From positions 96,074,765 through 96,138,764 of the forward strand of contig CM037588.1 of assembly GCA_021018995.1 (NCBI GenBank): a stretch of DNA of 64,000 nucleotides, written 5' to 3'. Positions 51,063-61,497 of the stretch are shown here, piece after piece. The position numbers were made by a program, and so were the translations under genes. Positions within the stretch are counted from its first letter, which is position 1; each line of letters opens with the position of its first letter. This stretch comes from Chloranthus sessilifolius. Taxonomy: Eukaryota > Streptophyta > Magnoliopsida > Chloranthales > Chloranthaceae. The notes under the pieces are model-generated. The model was not told the origin of the DNA. It did no database searches and worked only from the letters and a program-made list of their open reading frames with translations.

Positions 51063-51440
51063 GCAGAGGAACCATGGGTAATGCACTTTGATGGGGCATC
51101 GCATGTCGAAGGCCAAGGAGTTGGCGCCATCCTAATTTTGCCAAAAGGTTCCCATGCACCAATCTCCATCAAGCTCAACTTCCCTTGCACTAACAATATG
51201 GCTGAGTATGAAGCTTGCGCCGTCGATCTACAGGCAGCTCTCGATCTGAATGTAACTCACCTTCGAGTTTTTGGCGATTCACAGTTAATCATATGCCAGA
51301 CGAATGGGGACTGAAAGACGAAAGATGAGAAACTGATCCCCTATCATGAACACCTCGAGGATCTAATAGCTTGCTTCTAAGATGTAACTTTCTCATATGT
51401 CCCCCGGATAAGGAATCGCTTTGCCGACGCATTAGCAACT
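51063..51440 (+). pseudogene. Second, archaeal-type RNase H (aRNH) of the Tat lineage
   Basis: WVMHFDGASHVEGQGVGAIL carries the first catalytic Asp, NNMAEYEAC the Glu, and LRVFGDSQLIICQ the second Asp, and RNRFADALATL ends the domain with its last Asp. A second RNase H after the retroviral one is diagnostic of Tat elements. TGA at 51312 (NGD-stop) and TAA at 51378 disrupt it, and a frameshift separates it from the first RNase H. Confidence 0.9.
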
Positions 51441-52814
51441 TTGGTGTCAATGATTGAAATCCCCTATGGTGTTGAGATGAAGCCGATCATGATGAAGCAG
51501 AGGAATGAGCCGGCCTTCTGCCTCCAGATTGAGGAACCTACAAAGCCTGATGATGAGCCACCTTGGTTCTCAGATATCAAGAATTTCCTCGAGACCCTAA
51601 CTTTCCCAAAGGGTACATCCAAAACCGACCGACAAACCATTCAACGTTTAGCGGCAGGTTACGTCATTTGTGGGGAATGCCTCTACGAGCCTTCATACAA
51701 TAACATCTTACTCAGGTGCCTCACTGAAATTGAAGCGGTCAATATTATGAAAGAAATCCATGAGGGAGTATGCGGAGCCCACGTCAGCGATCACATGCTT
51801 GTTAAGAAAATCCTACGGTAGGGATACTTTTGGACCACCATGGAATCGAATTGTTGCAAACATGTTCAAAAATGCTACAAGTGTCAAGAACATTCCAGTC
51901 TGATACACGCTCCTGCCATTGATCTTCACTGCATGACCACTCCTTGGCCATATGCTACCTGGGGCCTCGACGTTGTCGGAATGATTAATCCAAAAGCATC
52001 AAATGGACATCGGTTCATCCTCGTCGCCATTGAATACTTCACCAAGTGGGTAGAAGCGGCATCATATGCCAACATCACTGCCAGTCACATCAAGAAGTTT
52101 CTCAAGAATAATATTGTGTGCCGATTTGGAGTACCCAAAGATATCATCACGAACAATGGCACAAACTTTGCGAATATGCACATCCGAGACTTCTGCGAGC
52201 AATACAAGATCAAGCACCATCGCTCATCCCCTTATCGACCTCAAACTAATGGAGCCGTGGAAGCCGCGAACAAGACAGTCGTCCGCATCCTTGAGAAAAT
52301 GGTCATCACTTATCGAGACTGGAGTGAAATGCTGCCATTTTCTTTGTGGGCTTACCGAAAAGTCGATCCGTACCGCTATAGGGGCAACACCATTCTCCCT
52401 TGTGTATGGAACCGAGGCTGTCCTCCCGATAGAGGTTGAAGTACCCTCACTCCGAATCCTCATGGAATCAGGCTTACCCGAAGCGGAAAGAGAAAGATCA
52501 CGCTTTGATCAGCTGAACTTACTGGATGAAAAGAGATTCCTAGCCTTATGCCATACCCAAGTATACCAGGGGCGAATCACACGGTCTTACAATAAACGTG
52601 TCCGCCGTCGAGATCTAAAGGTAGGAGACACTGTGCTGAAGAAGATCTTCCCATCCCTCCATGCCGATCCGAGAGGAAAGTTTAAGTCGAACTGGGAAGG
52701 ACCATACGTCATCCGAGAAGTGTTGTCGGGATACGCCATCCACCTCGCCACCATGGACGGAGATCATCTTCCTGAGCCATCAACCCTGGATACGTCCGAC
52801 GGTTCTACTCTTAG
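51441..52814 (+). pseudogene. Tat integrase
   Basis: 51441-51821 is the N-terminal part, with the zinc finger beginning GVCGAHVSDHMLVKKILR, then TAG (51819), then CCKHVQKCYKCQEH. The core at 51950-52370 has WGLDVVGMINPKA (first Asp), KDIITNNGTNFAN and NGAVEAANK (Glu). The usual second Asp (TDNGT) is Asn here, which should abolish catalysis. A one-base insertion near 52360 shifts the frame. The C-terminal part continues in 52366-52780 with IGATPFSLVYGTEAVLPIEV, RVRRRDLKVGDTVLKKIF and FKSNWEGPYVIREV. A last frameshift precedes the natural end YVRRFYS-stop at 52814. Confidence 0.9.
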
Positions 52815-52988
52815 TCTATCATGATAAGGTAAGTATTGATGAAACAGATACGTGACTGCTTAAGAACCACCCACAAGAGGCCATCATTCCAAACACAGTA
52901 GCCCGAAAAACATCCCTAAAAATGACGATATCCGTTGCTACCCCATTTGAGCCTAGGCCTTTCCTTCAATAAACCCATTCCCCCCAAA

Positions 52989-53024
<36 letters not shown>

Positions 53025-53500
53025 GTATGCATAAAAAAATAGAGAGAGAAAAGATGCATGTGTATAAAGTTACTATCAAAATCCAAAAAAAATTAAAAAA
53101 GCAAAACCTCAATAAAATATTGTCTCAAGTGAAGGAAAAAGAATAACAAAAAAAAATGTGTATAGAAGAATCACGGGGCATGTATAGTAGAAACCCCCAA
53201 GGAAGAAGGTATTTTGAGAAAATTTAAGCAGTATCAAGGAAACACTTTTTTTAGCCCAGCATACCTTCAAATCCTAACTAACCCATGGCCAAGCTACACC
53301 CTGAAGGAAGCCCTCTTTGTAGGTTCGCAAGCAATCATAATATCTGTTAAATCAACATGAGTCGAGTCGTGAGACGACACCAGAACCCCATCCAGCCGAT
53401 TATGACAGAATCTTTGTCTATGTCGTGGCTTTCTGGTTCTAAAAAAGAAAAAGAAGAAAAAAGAAAGAAAGAAAATTAATTTGAGTTCAAAGCAAGATGG
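52815..53500 (+). other. Start of the 3' spacer of the Tat element
   Basis: Noncoding, A-rich in places. Contains an (AT)n microsatellite at 52990-53023. Confidence 0.6.
52990..53023. repeat. (AT)n microsatellite
   Basis: About 34 bp of AT dinucleotides ending in ACGTATGC. Confidence 0.95.
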
Positions 53501-53504
53501 GCGT

Positions 53505-53700
53505 GGTGAAAACCTGCAAGGGCACCACGGGTAAAAATAGCAAACTCATGCGGACCTGGTGAAAACCTGAAAAGGCACTTGGGGTAAAAAAGTGAACCCA
53601 TGGATGTAGTGAAAACCCGAAAGGGTGCTACAGGTAAAAATAGGGATGACAAGCATGGCAAAAACCCGTCTTGGGCGCTGTGAGCAAAAATATCAAAAAA
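53505..53700. repeat. Tandem repeat, about 50-bp unit, four copies
   Basis: Units begin GGTGAAAACCTG / AGTGAAAACCCG near 53505, 53559, 53609 and 53659. Each continues AAAGGGC(A/G)C...GGTAAAAATAG. Such arrays occur in the 3' spacer of Tat elements. Confidence 0.85.
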
Positions 53701-53995
53701 GGAGAGATTAGGAGAGGATCTGTTCTGGTTCACCTTTTTTAGTCTGGACTCCTTGAGCCCCTTCCCCCTTTTTGTGTTGGGCCGCTCATGTTAAAATTAG
53801 ATCGGGCCCTAATAAGGCATGTCGTCTCTATCGCGTCGTCTGACGCATGACCAAAGATAAGGCTAGAAGACCAATCAATCTCGGGGAAGCTGACCTATCC
53901 ACGTTCAAAAAGAAGCATCGAAAACTCCTAAACGGGGTTCGACCATGCTCAAAAAAAGGACCCGCCGGTTGGCCTTGGAAATGCCGACATCACAA

Positions 53996-54200
53996 AAAGG
54001 AGAAAATTTCAAAAAAAAAGGAGATAATGGATTTTCCTTTCCCATAAAAAGCCTCACACAGTGAGGGAGAAAATTTTCAAAAAAAGAGAAAGGATTTCCC
54101 ACGAAAAGCCTCACACTGTGAGGGAGAAAATTTCAAAAAGATAATATATTTTCCTTTCCCATAAGAAGCCTCCCCGGTGTAGAAATATTTTTAGATTTTC
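53996..54200. repeat. Tandem repeat with CCTCACAC(A/T)GTGAGG hairpin, about 55-bp unit
   Basis: AAAAGCCTCACACAGTGAGG and following GAGAAAATTTTCAAAAA recur near 54050 and 54105, with weaker copies near 53996 and 54166. Each full unit has its own 7-bp-arm palindrome. Confidence 0.75.
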
Positions 54201-54559
54201 TTTTTCCTTTTCCAAAAAAAAAACCTTACGTTGCGAGACGTATGGAAGAAAATTCGAACACCAAAAAAAATGTGTATATGTGAATATAATAGATTTCATT
54301 CCTTTCCTTACAAGCATCACGTATGAGGTATCACGTCCCAAAAAGATAACAACATGACACACTTTCTACTTTCTACCTTCTGTATAAGTATAAAACAGAC
54401 AAAAAAAGGAAACAATCCAAAAAAAGGAGATTTCTGTTATGGGGCATCAGCCCCCCCTCTGTGTATATGATCTATGGTATGTGCAGGAACCACACTTCAA
54501 AGCACTGATCTCTGCAAGAAGACAGTCCTCACGGGCATTTCGATCGATCAACCACCTAC

Positions 54560-55930
54560 CATGAAAACTCTTCACCAGAAGCGCCACTGACTATGAGACT
54601 CTCAAAAGCCCATCAACCAAGAACCTCGCCTCTCAGAAAGTGCCTCACCTCCGCCATCTCGGCTCTGGCCCTCTCCTTCCCCAAAGCTTCAGTCAAAGCC
54701 AGCTTCTCTGCATAAAGAGACTCAATTCTAGTCCGGAGCACCGTTTCCTTGTATGGCGGTCAGGCCTGCCTCTATCGTGATCTATCAAGCCGGGTTAGGA
54801 GGTAAGCTCTGATGCCACCAAACCTCGAATCAAGAGAGAACCCCTGAACCAAGCTACATATGTCTGAGGGTCTCCCAGAGGGCTGCTATGCGATCTAGGT
54901 CACTAAGAGAACCCCAAGAGAATATCAAGGAACACAAGGGTGGCCTCATAATGCACGGCACGTGTTGGGTATATCCGAATTGACGAAGCACCCGAGATGG
55001 GAAATAGTAGGTACTACCAATCAACCCCAAAAGCGTGATACCCTCACAATCCCGAGAGCGGACAATCAGAAAGGTGTTGTCCAACCAGGGAAGCTACCAG
55101 ATCAGCTCCGCATTAGATAGCCACAGGCTCAGTTCTTCAATGCTCCCATGGGGCAGCCTCGAGTAGCGTGTCAGAAAATCCTGGGCCACATCCCCTCTTA
55201 CCAAGCTGAACCTCGGTATAGGCCCCATGATAGCCAAATGCTCTCAATGAGTGAAGAATCCCAACTAGCCCGTGAGGTCCGAGGCATCCAGCCCCATACA
55301 TACATCTCAGCCAAGACTAGGTGCACCAATGAGCGACCTCCCTCTAATTCGATCAAAACATCGCATAACCCGAGGGAAAATGTCTCGCCCCCAGTCAAGA
55401 AGAGAACTTTCGATAGCAAATAAAGGGCAAAGGCCTTCACGTGGAAGGGATCTCTGACAGGCAACTTTCAGAGACTCGAGTCACCAAAAAGTTCTCTCAG
55501 GAATTTCACCGAGCACCTAGTGGGCCCGCCGACAAAGCCCTTCTCATACCCACCCTTTTTCAAACCAAGAACCGCGTATACCGCCTTTGCATACCTCAGT
55601 TTGGGCACCACTTTGGCAAGCCCCCGATGCATCCTCAAGCCGATGATAGAGGCTAGCTCCTCCAAGGTTGGGGTGAGCTCCCTAGACCCGAATCTGAAGA
55701 CATGAGCCTATGGTCCCGCGATGCTAAAGCCGCCTTTAGGAGGTCGAGCAACAAAGGAACAACAAGGAGAGAGGAAAGGTGGGTTAACCCGAGGTGATCC
55801 AGAGTAGCGAGCTCGCCCTCAGCCAAGCTAGCGCACCACTTTTGCAAATAATTGGGCCCCGAGTCCAAACAGGGAAGTACACTAACCCCATCCCCCATAT
55901 GAGAACTTGGGCCGGGAAGCGGATCCATAG
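54560..55930 (-). pseudogene. Antisense ORF with plant mobile domain (PMD), decayed
   Basis: Minus-strand pieces in order: 55928-55653 (LATLDHLGLTHLSSLLVVPL), 55665-55468 (LTPTLEELASIIGLRMHRGL, a strong PMD signature), and 55464-55198 (AFALYLLSKVLFLTGGETFS, SLVHLVLAEMYVWGW). Then 55084-54854 (YYFPSRVLRQFGYTQHVPCI), and finally a heptad-like helix LYAEKLALTEALGKERARAE near 54740-54680. PMD proteins (MAIN/MAIL type in hosts) have this order. Frameshifts and stops (for example 55468, and near 55190-55090) break it. Tat-lineage elements are known to carry an antisense ORF at this location. Its function is unknown. Confidence 0.75.
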
Positions 55931-56114
55931 ACGTTCAAAGATGTCCTATATAAAGCTCAGTCAATGTAGGGCAATGGACCCGCTTATCAAAGAAAAAGGG
56001 GAAGAGAAAAAAAAGAAAGAAAAGGAGGGGCAAAAAGGCAAAGCCCGAGTGAACAGTGAGGCAAAGAGGGCTAGGCGCGGGTTAAAAGGAACTTATTGAG
56101 CATCAGTTATATGG

Positions 56115-56269
56115 GGCGTATATAATATATACGCCAAGCTAAAATTCTAAATTTATTTGCCAGGCGTATATATTATATACGCCGATAACAATGGCTGTTT
56201 TTTGCAGTATATGTATTATATCGCCAGCAAAATTTCAAAATTTTGCACAGGTGTATATAATATATCGCC
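56115..56269. repeat. Palindrome cluster in the 3' spacer (four copies)
   Basis: Copies at 56115-56135 (GGCGTATATA, A, TATATACGCC, perfect), 56163-56183 (perfect, central T), 56206-56225 and 56250-56269 (both shortened by one base on the right arm). It lies just upstream, in antisense sense, of the PMD ORF. Confidence 0.93.
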
Positions 56270-56649
56270 ACTTTAAAGGAAGTGTAGCCCCCCTCGCGTC
56301 ATCCCATTCTTTTTTATTACTTCACAAGAGAGGAGCGGACTTCGCTTAGCCTGCTTTTTTATCTCGGGGCAGCCCACAGGCGAGCACGCTTACGGATGAC
56401 GCGGCACCCATGGGACATATGTAGGTAGTCACACGCGAGCTTCCCCCCATCATTGGAAGGGGCTCTGGCCCGCTTCGTGCAAGAAAACAAGAAAGAAAAA
56501 AATATCATCATAGAGGCAGAGAAATAAATAAATGGAGCATTCATATAAACCTTAAAAGTTATGAGACCATCCAAAAAAAATCATCAAAATAAAATTATTA
56601 CATATTCCCCAATATTCCAAAATCTAAATTGTTTTATTGTTTCAAATTT

Positions 56650-56960
56650 TCAGAAAAGGAACTAATCCTGGGCAGCCCCCTTTGACTTCTTCCAGCGTCG
56701 GGTCGCGCTTTGAAAGGTATGGGTCTCCCCCACCCGAGTCCATGCCTGAGAGATGCGGCCAAGCAGAGAGCGCGACTCCTTTTCACGAGCACGCTGCACA
56801 AGCACACGAAGGGCCATCAGTTGGAGATACAAGCAGAAAGTAAATATGAGGATGACTAGATACGGTCAACATTCACTCACCACCTCAACCTCCCTAAGAC
56901 CGGCAATGTTACTGTAATATTCGGCTTGGTTTACCGCCGACTCATAATCCTGCAGCAAAA
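56650..56960 (-). pseudogene. Possible antisense exons upstream of the PMD ORF
   Basis: On the minus strand, TTTTTGCTGCAG (acceptor-like) precedes DYESAVNQAEYYSNIAGLRE with VEV at about 56951-56883, then GTGAGT (donor-like). Further down, 56830-56665 reads ALRVLVQRAREKESRSLLGR and ATRRWKKSKGAAQD-stop. The composition is protein-like (charged, helical) but I recognise no family. It may be a separate small antisense gene or 5' exons of the PMD transcript. Confidence 0.3.
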
Positions 56961-56999
56961 AGATAAAGAGAGAGGTATCAGTCACAAAGGCCATCGGCA

Positions 57000-57196
57000 T
57001 AATCCAAGAAAACATATGTAATCATAATCATTAAAAAAAAAAAAAAGGGGGCATCACATATACAAAAAAAAACAACAAAAAAAGGAAGGGCATCACAGAT
57101 ACAAAAAAAAAAACAAAAAAGGGGGGGCATCACATATACAAAAAAAGGAAGAGCATCACATATACAAAAAAAACAACAAAAAAGAAGCATCATATA

Positions 57197-57235
<39 letters not shown>

Positions 57236-57450
57236 AAAAAAGGGGTAGCATCACATAATAGAAAACAACAAAAAAAAAGGGGCATCACATATACAAAAAA
57301 AACAACAAAAAAAGGAAGAGCATCATACACAAAAAAAAAAACACAAAAAAGGGGAAGCATCACATAATAGAAAACAACAAAAAAGGGACAGCATCATACA
57401 AAAAAAAAAATAAACAACAAAAAGGAAGAAGGAACATCTAAAAAAAAACA
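57000..57450. repeat. A-rich tandem repeats with GGGCATCACATATACAAAA units
   Basis: About ten irregular units of (G)GCATCACATA(TAC) followed by A-tracts, AACAACAAA and GGAAG. The longest pure A run is near 57197-57234. The minus ORFs here (56978-57199, 57323-57580) translate poly-T repeats and are artefacts. Confidence 0.85.
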
Positions 57451-57723
57451 ACACAGCATTATCAAAATTTAAGAAGGAAATGAAAGAGGGGTTGATGATT
57501 ACCTTCAATGGGGAGAGAAATATATCCAAAAATTGACGGCGAATGAACGTCTTTTGATCCGCACCCACTACTCCCGGCAATAGAACTCAAGAAAAATCAA
57601 ATGCCAAAACCCTAAGGGGCTGTCCCGGACTTGAGAAAGGAGGGAAGAAGATAGAGTTTGAAAGAAGGGGGGCCCCTTTTGTGCTCAGGCTCGGACAGTT
57701 TTTAAAACTGCCAATTTTGGTCA

Positions 57724-57839
57724 GGCGTATATAATATATACGCGCGGCCATTTTTTACCAATTTTGGTCAGGCATATATAATATATACACCCGGCCATTT
57801 TTTGCTGCATTTCGGTTAGGCGTATATATTACATACGCC
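57724..57839. repeat. Palindrome cluster near the 3' end of the interior (three copies)
   Basis: Copies at 57724-57744, 57771-57791 and 57819-57839, spaced 47-48 bp, with linkers (C)GGCCATTTTTTACCAATTT. The third has GGCGTATATA joined to TACATACGCC. Confidence 0.92.
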
Positions 57840-57849
57840 CAACCAAAAG

Positions 57850-59822
57850 TGGCAATTTTAAAACTGCCCGGCCATTTTCTTTGGCTTTAAGGCCCGACGG
57901 CCCCCCTATGCTACGGACCAAGGTCCAGTCCCTCTTAGAAGCCCACGTACCATCAAGCAATGGTGCACGCATCCCCAAATGGCCCTTCGAGCTCTCTTTG
58001 ATTGGCCCAAAGGGACCGTGCTACAATAAACGAATCTATATCTGTAAGCACCCGCTGATTGCTCCATAAAATCATAAAATCAAAAAAAAAAAGAGAAAAA
58101 GGAAAAATACTGAAAAACCACACTAGTTCTCAAAAGAGCGTCGTAATGACTATTTGCGCCACTCTGAGAACCGTGTTAAATCAATTCAGAATGATCAGGT
58201 TCACCGGAAAAACTCTCAAACTCTGCTTTACATAGGGACACCACATACCTGATCCGGCAGGCAAATGAACTCGTCCATCACCGGTCTCTCCTAGGAACAT
58301 ACGTCGAGCCCAAGATCTTCCCCATCAGAGGTCAAAACCTGATCCGGCAGGCAAACCAAGGATCTATCACCAGGATGCGCACGTCCTTAAGGTATATCAA
58401 CATGGCAAGTTGATTCGCCTAAGGATACGGGCAGAAATAAAAGCAGTTTGAGCATGCTCAGAGTCTCGAACTGACATGAAAGAAGAAAAAAGAAAAAGGA
58501 AAAAAGAGAGGAAACAACGACCTTTTGTTATGAAGTAAAAATCCTGAGTAGGTTGACCCCACCTTCCAAGCGTTAGCTCTGATCATCCACCTTCGGATCT
58601 ATGTTGACCCAGAGTATACCCGACTTCAGACCATTTAAAAAGTCTATGGTCAATCGAAACTGACCCGTCAAAAATGAAATTACAACCAACCAAACTATGT
58701 GCAAACATACAGACCGAAGGGCCCATTCCCTTTTATTTCCTTTTACACAGGCTTAAAACCTGTATAGGCACGGTGTCCCAGTTGAATGTACGCACTTGCT
58801 TCTAGGTATCCGCAGGATGGTCATTTGTCCCCGTAAATTGTACCTTAGGGTCGAGGATTCCGTTCACGCCTATTTGCTGCTTATCGCCCTTGATGGGTAT
58901 CTGTCTGTGCATAGTTAGTAAGATTCGATTTCATTAGGGACGGAGGGTGGAATTGACCATCTCTTTCGATGGATGTTTGGTTTTAGCCTGATCCTTTTTA
59001 GCTTTGTCTCGAGTTAAGGCACTCCGGTTCATGTGAATCAGGAGCACCTCGCCATCGAAACGAGCACATCCCCAAGGTGCACCCATCCCCGACAGAGCGC
59101 ACGCACTCTTAAAGCATATCAACTGACATTTGATCCATTTAAAGAGTTGTGCAAGAATAAAGTTGCCATAAGTCCTTGAGCTTTGCTCAAAGGCCTCAAG
59201 ACAAAAGAAAATCTAAAAAAAGGAAACACACAAAAAAATTACTCTGAAAATGGGCATGCATTCCCAAGAAGTGTTGCGACATCAATATTTGCTCCACTCG
59301 GGTAAATCATGCTAAAGCAAACTCGAGGTTGATGGGTTCGCCTAAAGACTCCAAGCCTTACCTAGGTAAGGGCACCCATGGCCAATCTAATGGAGCAGTC
59401 AATATCCCATAGGATTGGACACAAGTTTGTAGGCCTTGTGTACTTCGCGTCGATCCCAAAGTATAGATCGATCACCCCGTTTCATGGAGCTGTTTGGTTC
59501 AGATTAATACTCAACATCACAAATCTATAATTTCCCTCAGAAAGTGGACGATATCCCAGCTAGCAGGCTTACACTTTCTATGATCATCGCAGTTATGCCC
59601 AGTAATGTTGCAATGCACTTGGCGACTGTTAGCTTCGAGGTACGGACAATATCCCGAAATGAGAGGGCTTACGTACACTCACCATCACCAGGAATGTTTG
59701 AGAATTGAGTTGAACCAGGCAGACCCATCAAACGTGCCTTGGACCTCTTCGGATGTCTCTTATCTTTGGCATCCGGTCATTAGTATGTCTCTTGTCTTTG
59801 GCATCCGATCATTAGTGATCGA
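57850..59822 (+). other. Rest of the Tat 3' spacer, no gene recognised
   Basis: Noncoding. Short direct repeats include CTGATCCGGCAGGCAAA (58249 and 58338) and CTTTGGCATCCG(G/A)TCATTAGT (59765 and 59796). Confidence 0.5.
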
Positions 59823-59840
59823 ATACCAAAGAGGGGCATC
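59823..59840 (+). other. Polypurine tract of the Tat element
   Basis: AAAGAGGGGCATC directly precedes the 3' LTR start TGTAGACACC. It primes plus-strand cDNA synthesis. Confidence 0.8.
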
Positions 59841-61497
59841 TGTAGACACCCAAATTCGGCCCAAGGCCCGATCAGTCTGTACTCCGAGAGAGATGTACCC
59901 CTGTGCTTCCGATGGCACCCCTGAACCCTTGGAAATCTATCCAAACCTTTAGGAATCACCTAAAACCCATTAGAACCATTCCCCCAACCCTTAGATATCT
60001 CCCCTAAACCCTAGGATCCCTTCCCATACCCAACTTAAACCCTTCTGAGCATTTGATAGGAGGAGAGCTATATATTTTTATACAGACCACTTCTGAGGAT
60101 GAGCCACATACCGTTGGAAAGAGGACTTTTCCAGCTTTCCAACGAGCTAAAGATCACCCAATTTGGAGTCATGGTTCAAGAGTTATGGCCATTTGAAGTT
60201 TCACATAAAATCATGACTTTTTGCTCAGGCGTATGTATTACATACACCCAACAAATTTGGCCCCAATTTGGTCAGGCGTATGTATTACATACACCCAACA
60301 AATTTAGCCCCAATTTGGTCAGGCGTATGTATTATATACGCCTAGCATGTTTAGGCCAAATTTGTCCGGGCGTATATAATCCATACGCCCAGCATAGGTG
60401 GCCACAACACGGGCACCCATCTTCTCAGATTCCCCCTGGTTGTCTTGGATTTCACTGTACATAAACTGGGCGTATGTAATATATACGCCCAACTTAGCTA
60501 TAGTATCTGTCATTAAATGTTTGAATTTCCTTCATCTGGTTTGACCCTTTGACCATCCCCTTGTTAAGGTGGGTGTCTTGAGGTTGGTTGCACCCCCTTT
60601 GAGCTTATTGGCAACCCTTAAGTCACCCATGGTCTCACCCCATCATCTACCATTGAAACCGGTTTCCCAAACTCCTAGAATCCTAAAAACCTAGAAAACC
60701 TTAGATGGGGGATTTCCTAATTGCTAAACCAATTAGCTCTTAAGTAACCCTCTAATCCTCCTTTTCTTTATAAATAGAGAGGCACCCTCTCTTCCCAAAG
60801 GGTTGAAGAATTAAGATTGAAGTTAAGCTTAAGAGAGAGAGCCCTTGTGAGAGAAAATATATATATTTTGCAACCAGAATTCTAGCATGCTTAGTTCATC
60901 CTTTTCAACCATTAGATCACCTCCTTTTAGTTAAATCTTAGTTCCTAGCTTCATCCTACACTTCCTATCTATCGAATCCTAGCATTAGAGCCTATTCCTC
61001 TACCGTTTAAGCCACTTAAAGCCATCGGAAGCACGCCGAAGCGAAGGTCTTCTACGGTGCAACAAGAGCCCGTGAGCTCCGGCTCATCCCTCTCTTCCTC
61101 TACCTTCTTGGTGATTCCTCCGTCCAAGGATTCAAGCCGTTACGCCGCCGAAATTTCGGTTTGGCTCAAAGATTGATAGGACCGTATTGCCTTCGAGCAA
61201 GGGGAAGCTCCGCCCATTTATTTTTATTTTTGGCCATAGATAGAGACCGCTACATGCGGGTTGATCGGGTGCCTAAATCCTTCCCGATCGATAACCGAAG
61301 CCCCTACCCTAGAGCCTTTGGCAAAGACCGGTAAATCAGAGTCATATTTAGTACTTCGGTGCCCAAAATATTGATTTAAAGGTTTCCCGGGTCACCAAAA
61401 GCTCCAAGTGGTGACTCTACATTTTTATTCCATCGCGAGTGCATCACCGCGAGAGGTCCGAGAGGATCCATGCCCGCGAGGGGTCCGAGAGGATACA
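59841..61497 (+). repeat. 3' LTR of the Tat element
   Basis: Begins TGTAGACACCCAAATTCGG and matches the 5' LTR. It differs by one extra palindrome unit, scattered substitutions, and a duplicated GAGGGGTCCGAGAGGAT at the 3' end (61478-61494). The end is placed at ATACA (61497), but that is uncertain by some tens of bases. TATA box TATAAATA at 60769-60776. Confidence 0.9.
60228..60489. repeat. Palindrome cluster in the 3' LTR (five copies)
   Basis: Copies at 60228-60248, 60275-60295, 60322-60342, 60369-60389 and 60469-60489. The first four have an exact 47-bp period. The first two read GGCGTATGTA, T, TACATACACC. Confidence 0.93.

Larger units (their letters stand above)
40626..61497 (+). mobile_element. 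Giant Tat/Ogre-like Ty3/gypsy retrotransposon, 20.9 kb
   Basis: Two LTRs of about 1.6 kb in direct orientation enclose a 17.6-kb interior. It has a TGGCAACTCTGCTGGGGA primer site, gag with a CX2HX4HX4C zinc finger, retropepsin plus G-patch, RT (YADD), RNase H, a second archaeal-type RNase H, integrase, a long 3' spacer with an antisense ORF, and a polypurine tract. The second RNase H and the antisense ORF are known marks of the Tat lineage. All coding parts carry stops or frameshifts. No convincing 5-bp target duplication is visible (ATATC before, TTAAA after). Confidence 0.92.

Noticed and set aside
56978..57580. Phe/Cys-rich minus ORFs resembling membrane proteins
   Set aside because: They translate the poly-T complement of A-rich tandem repeats.
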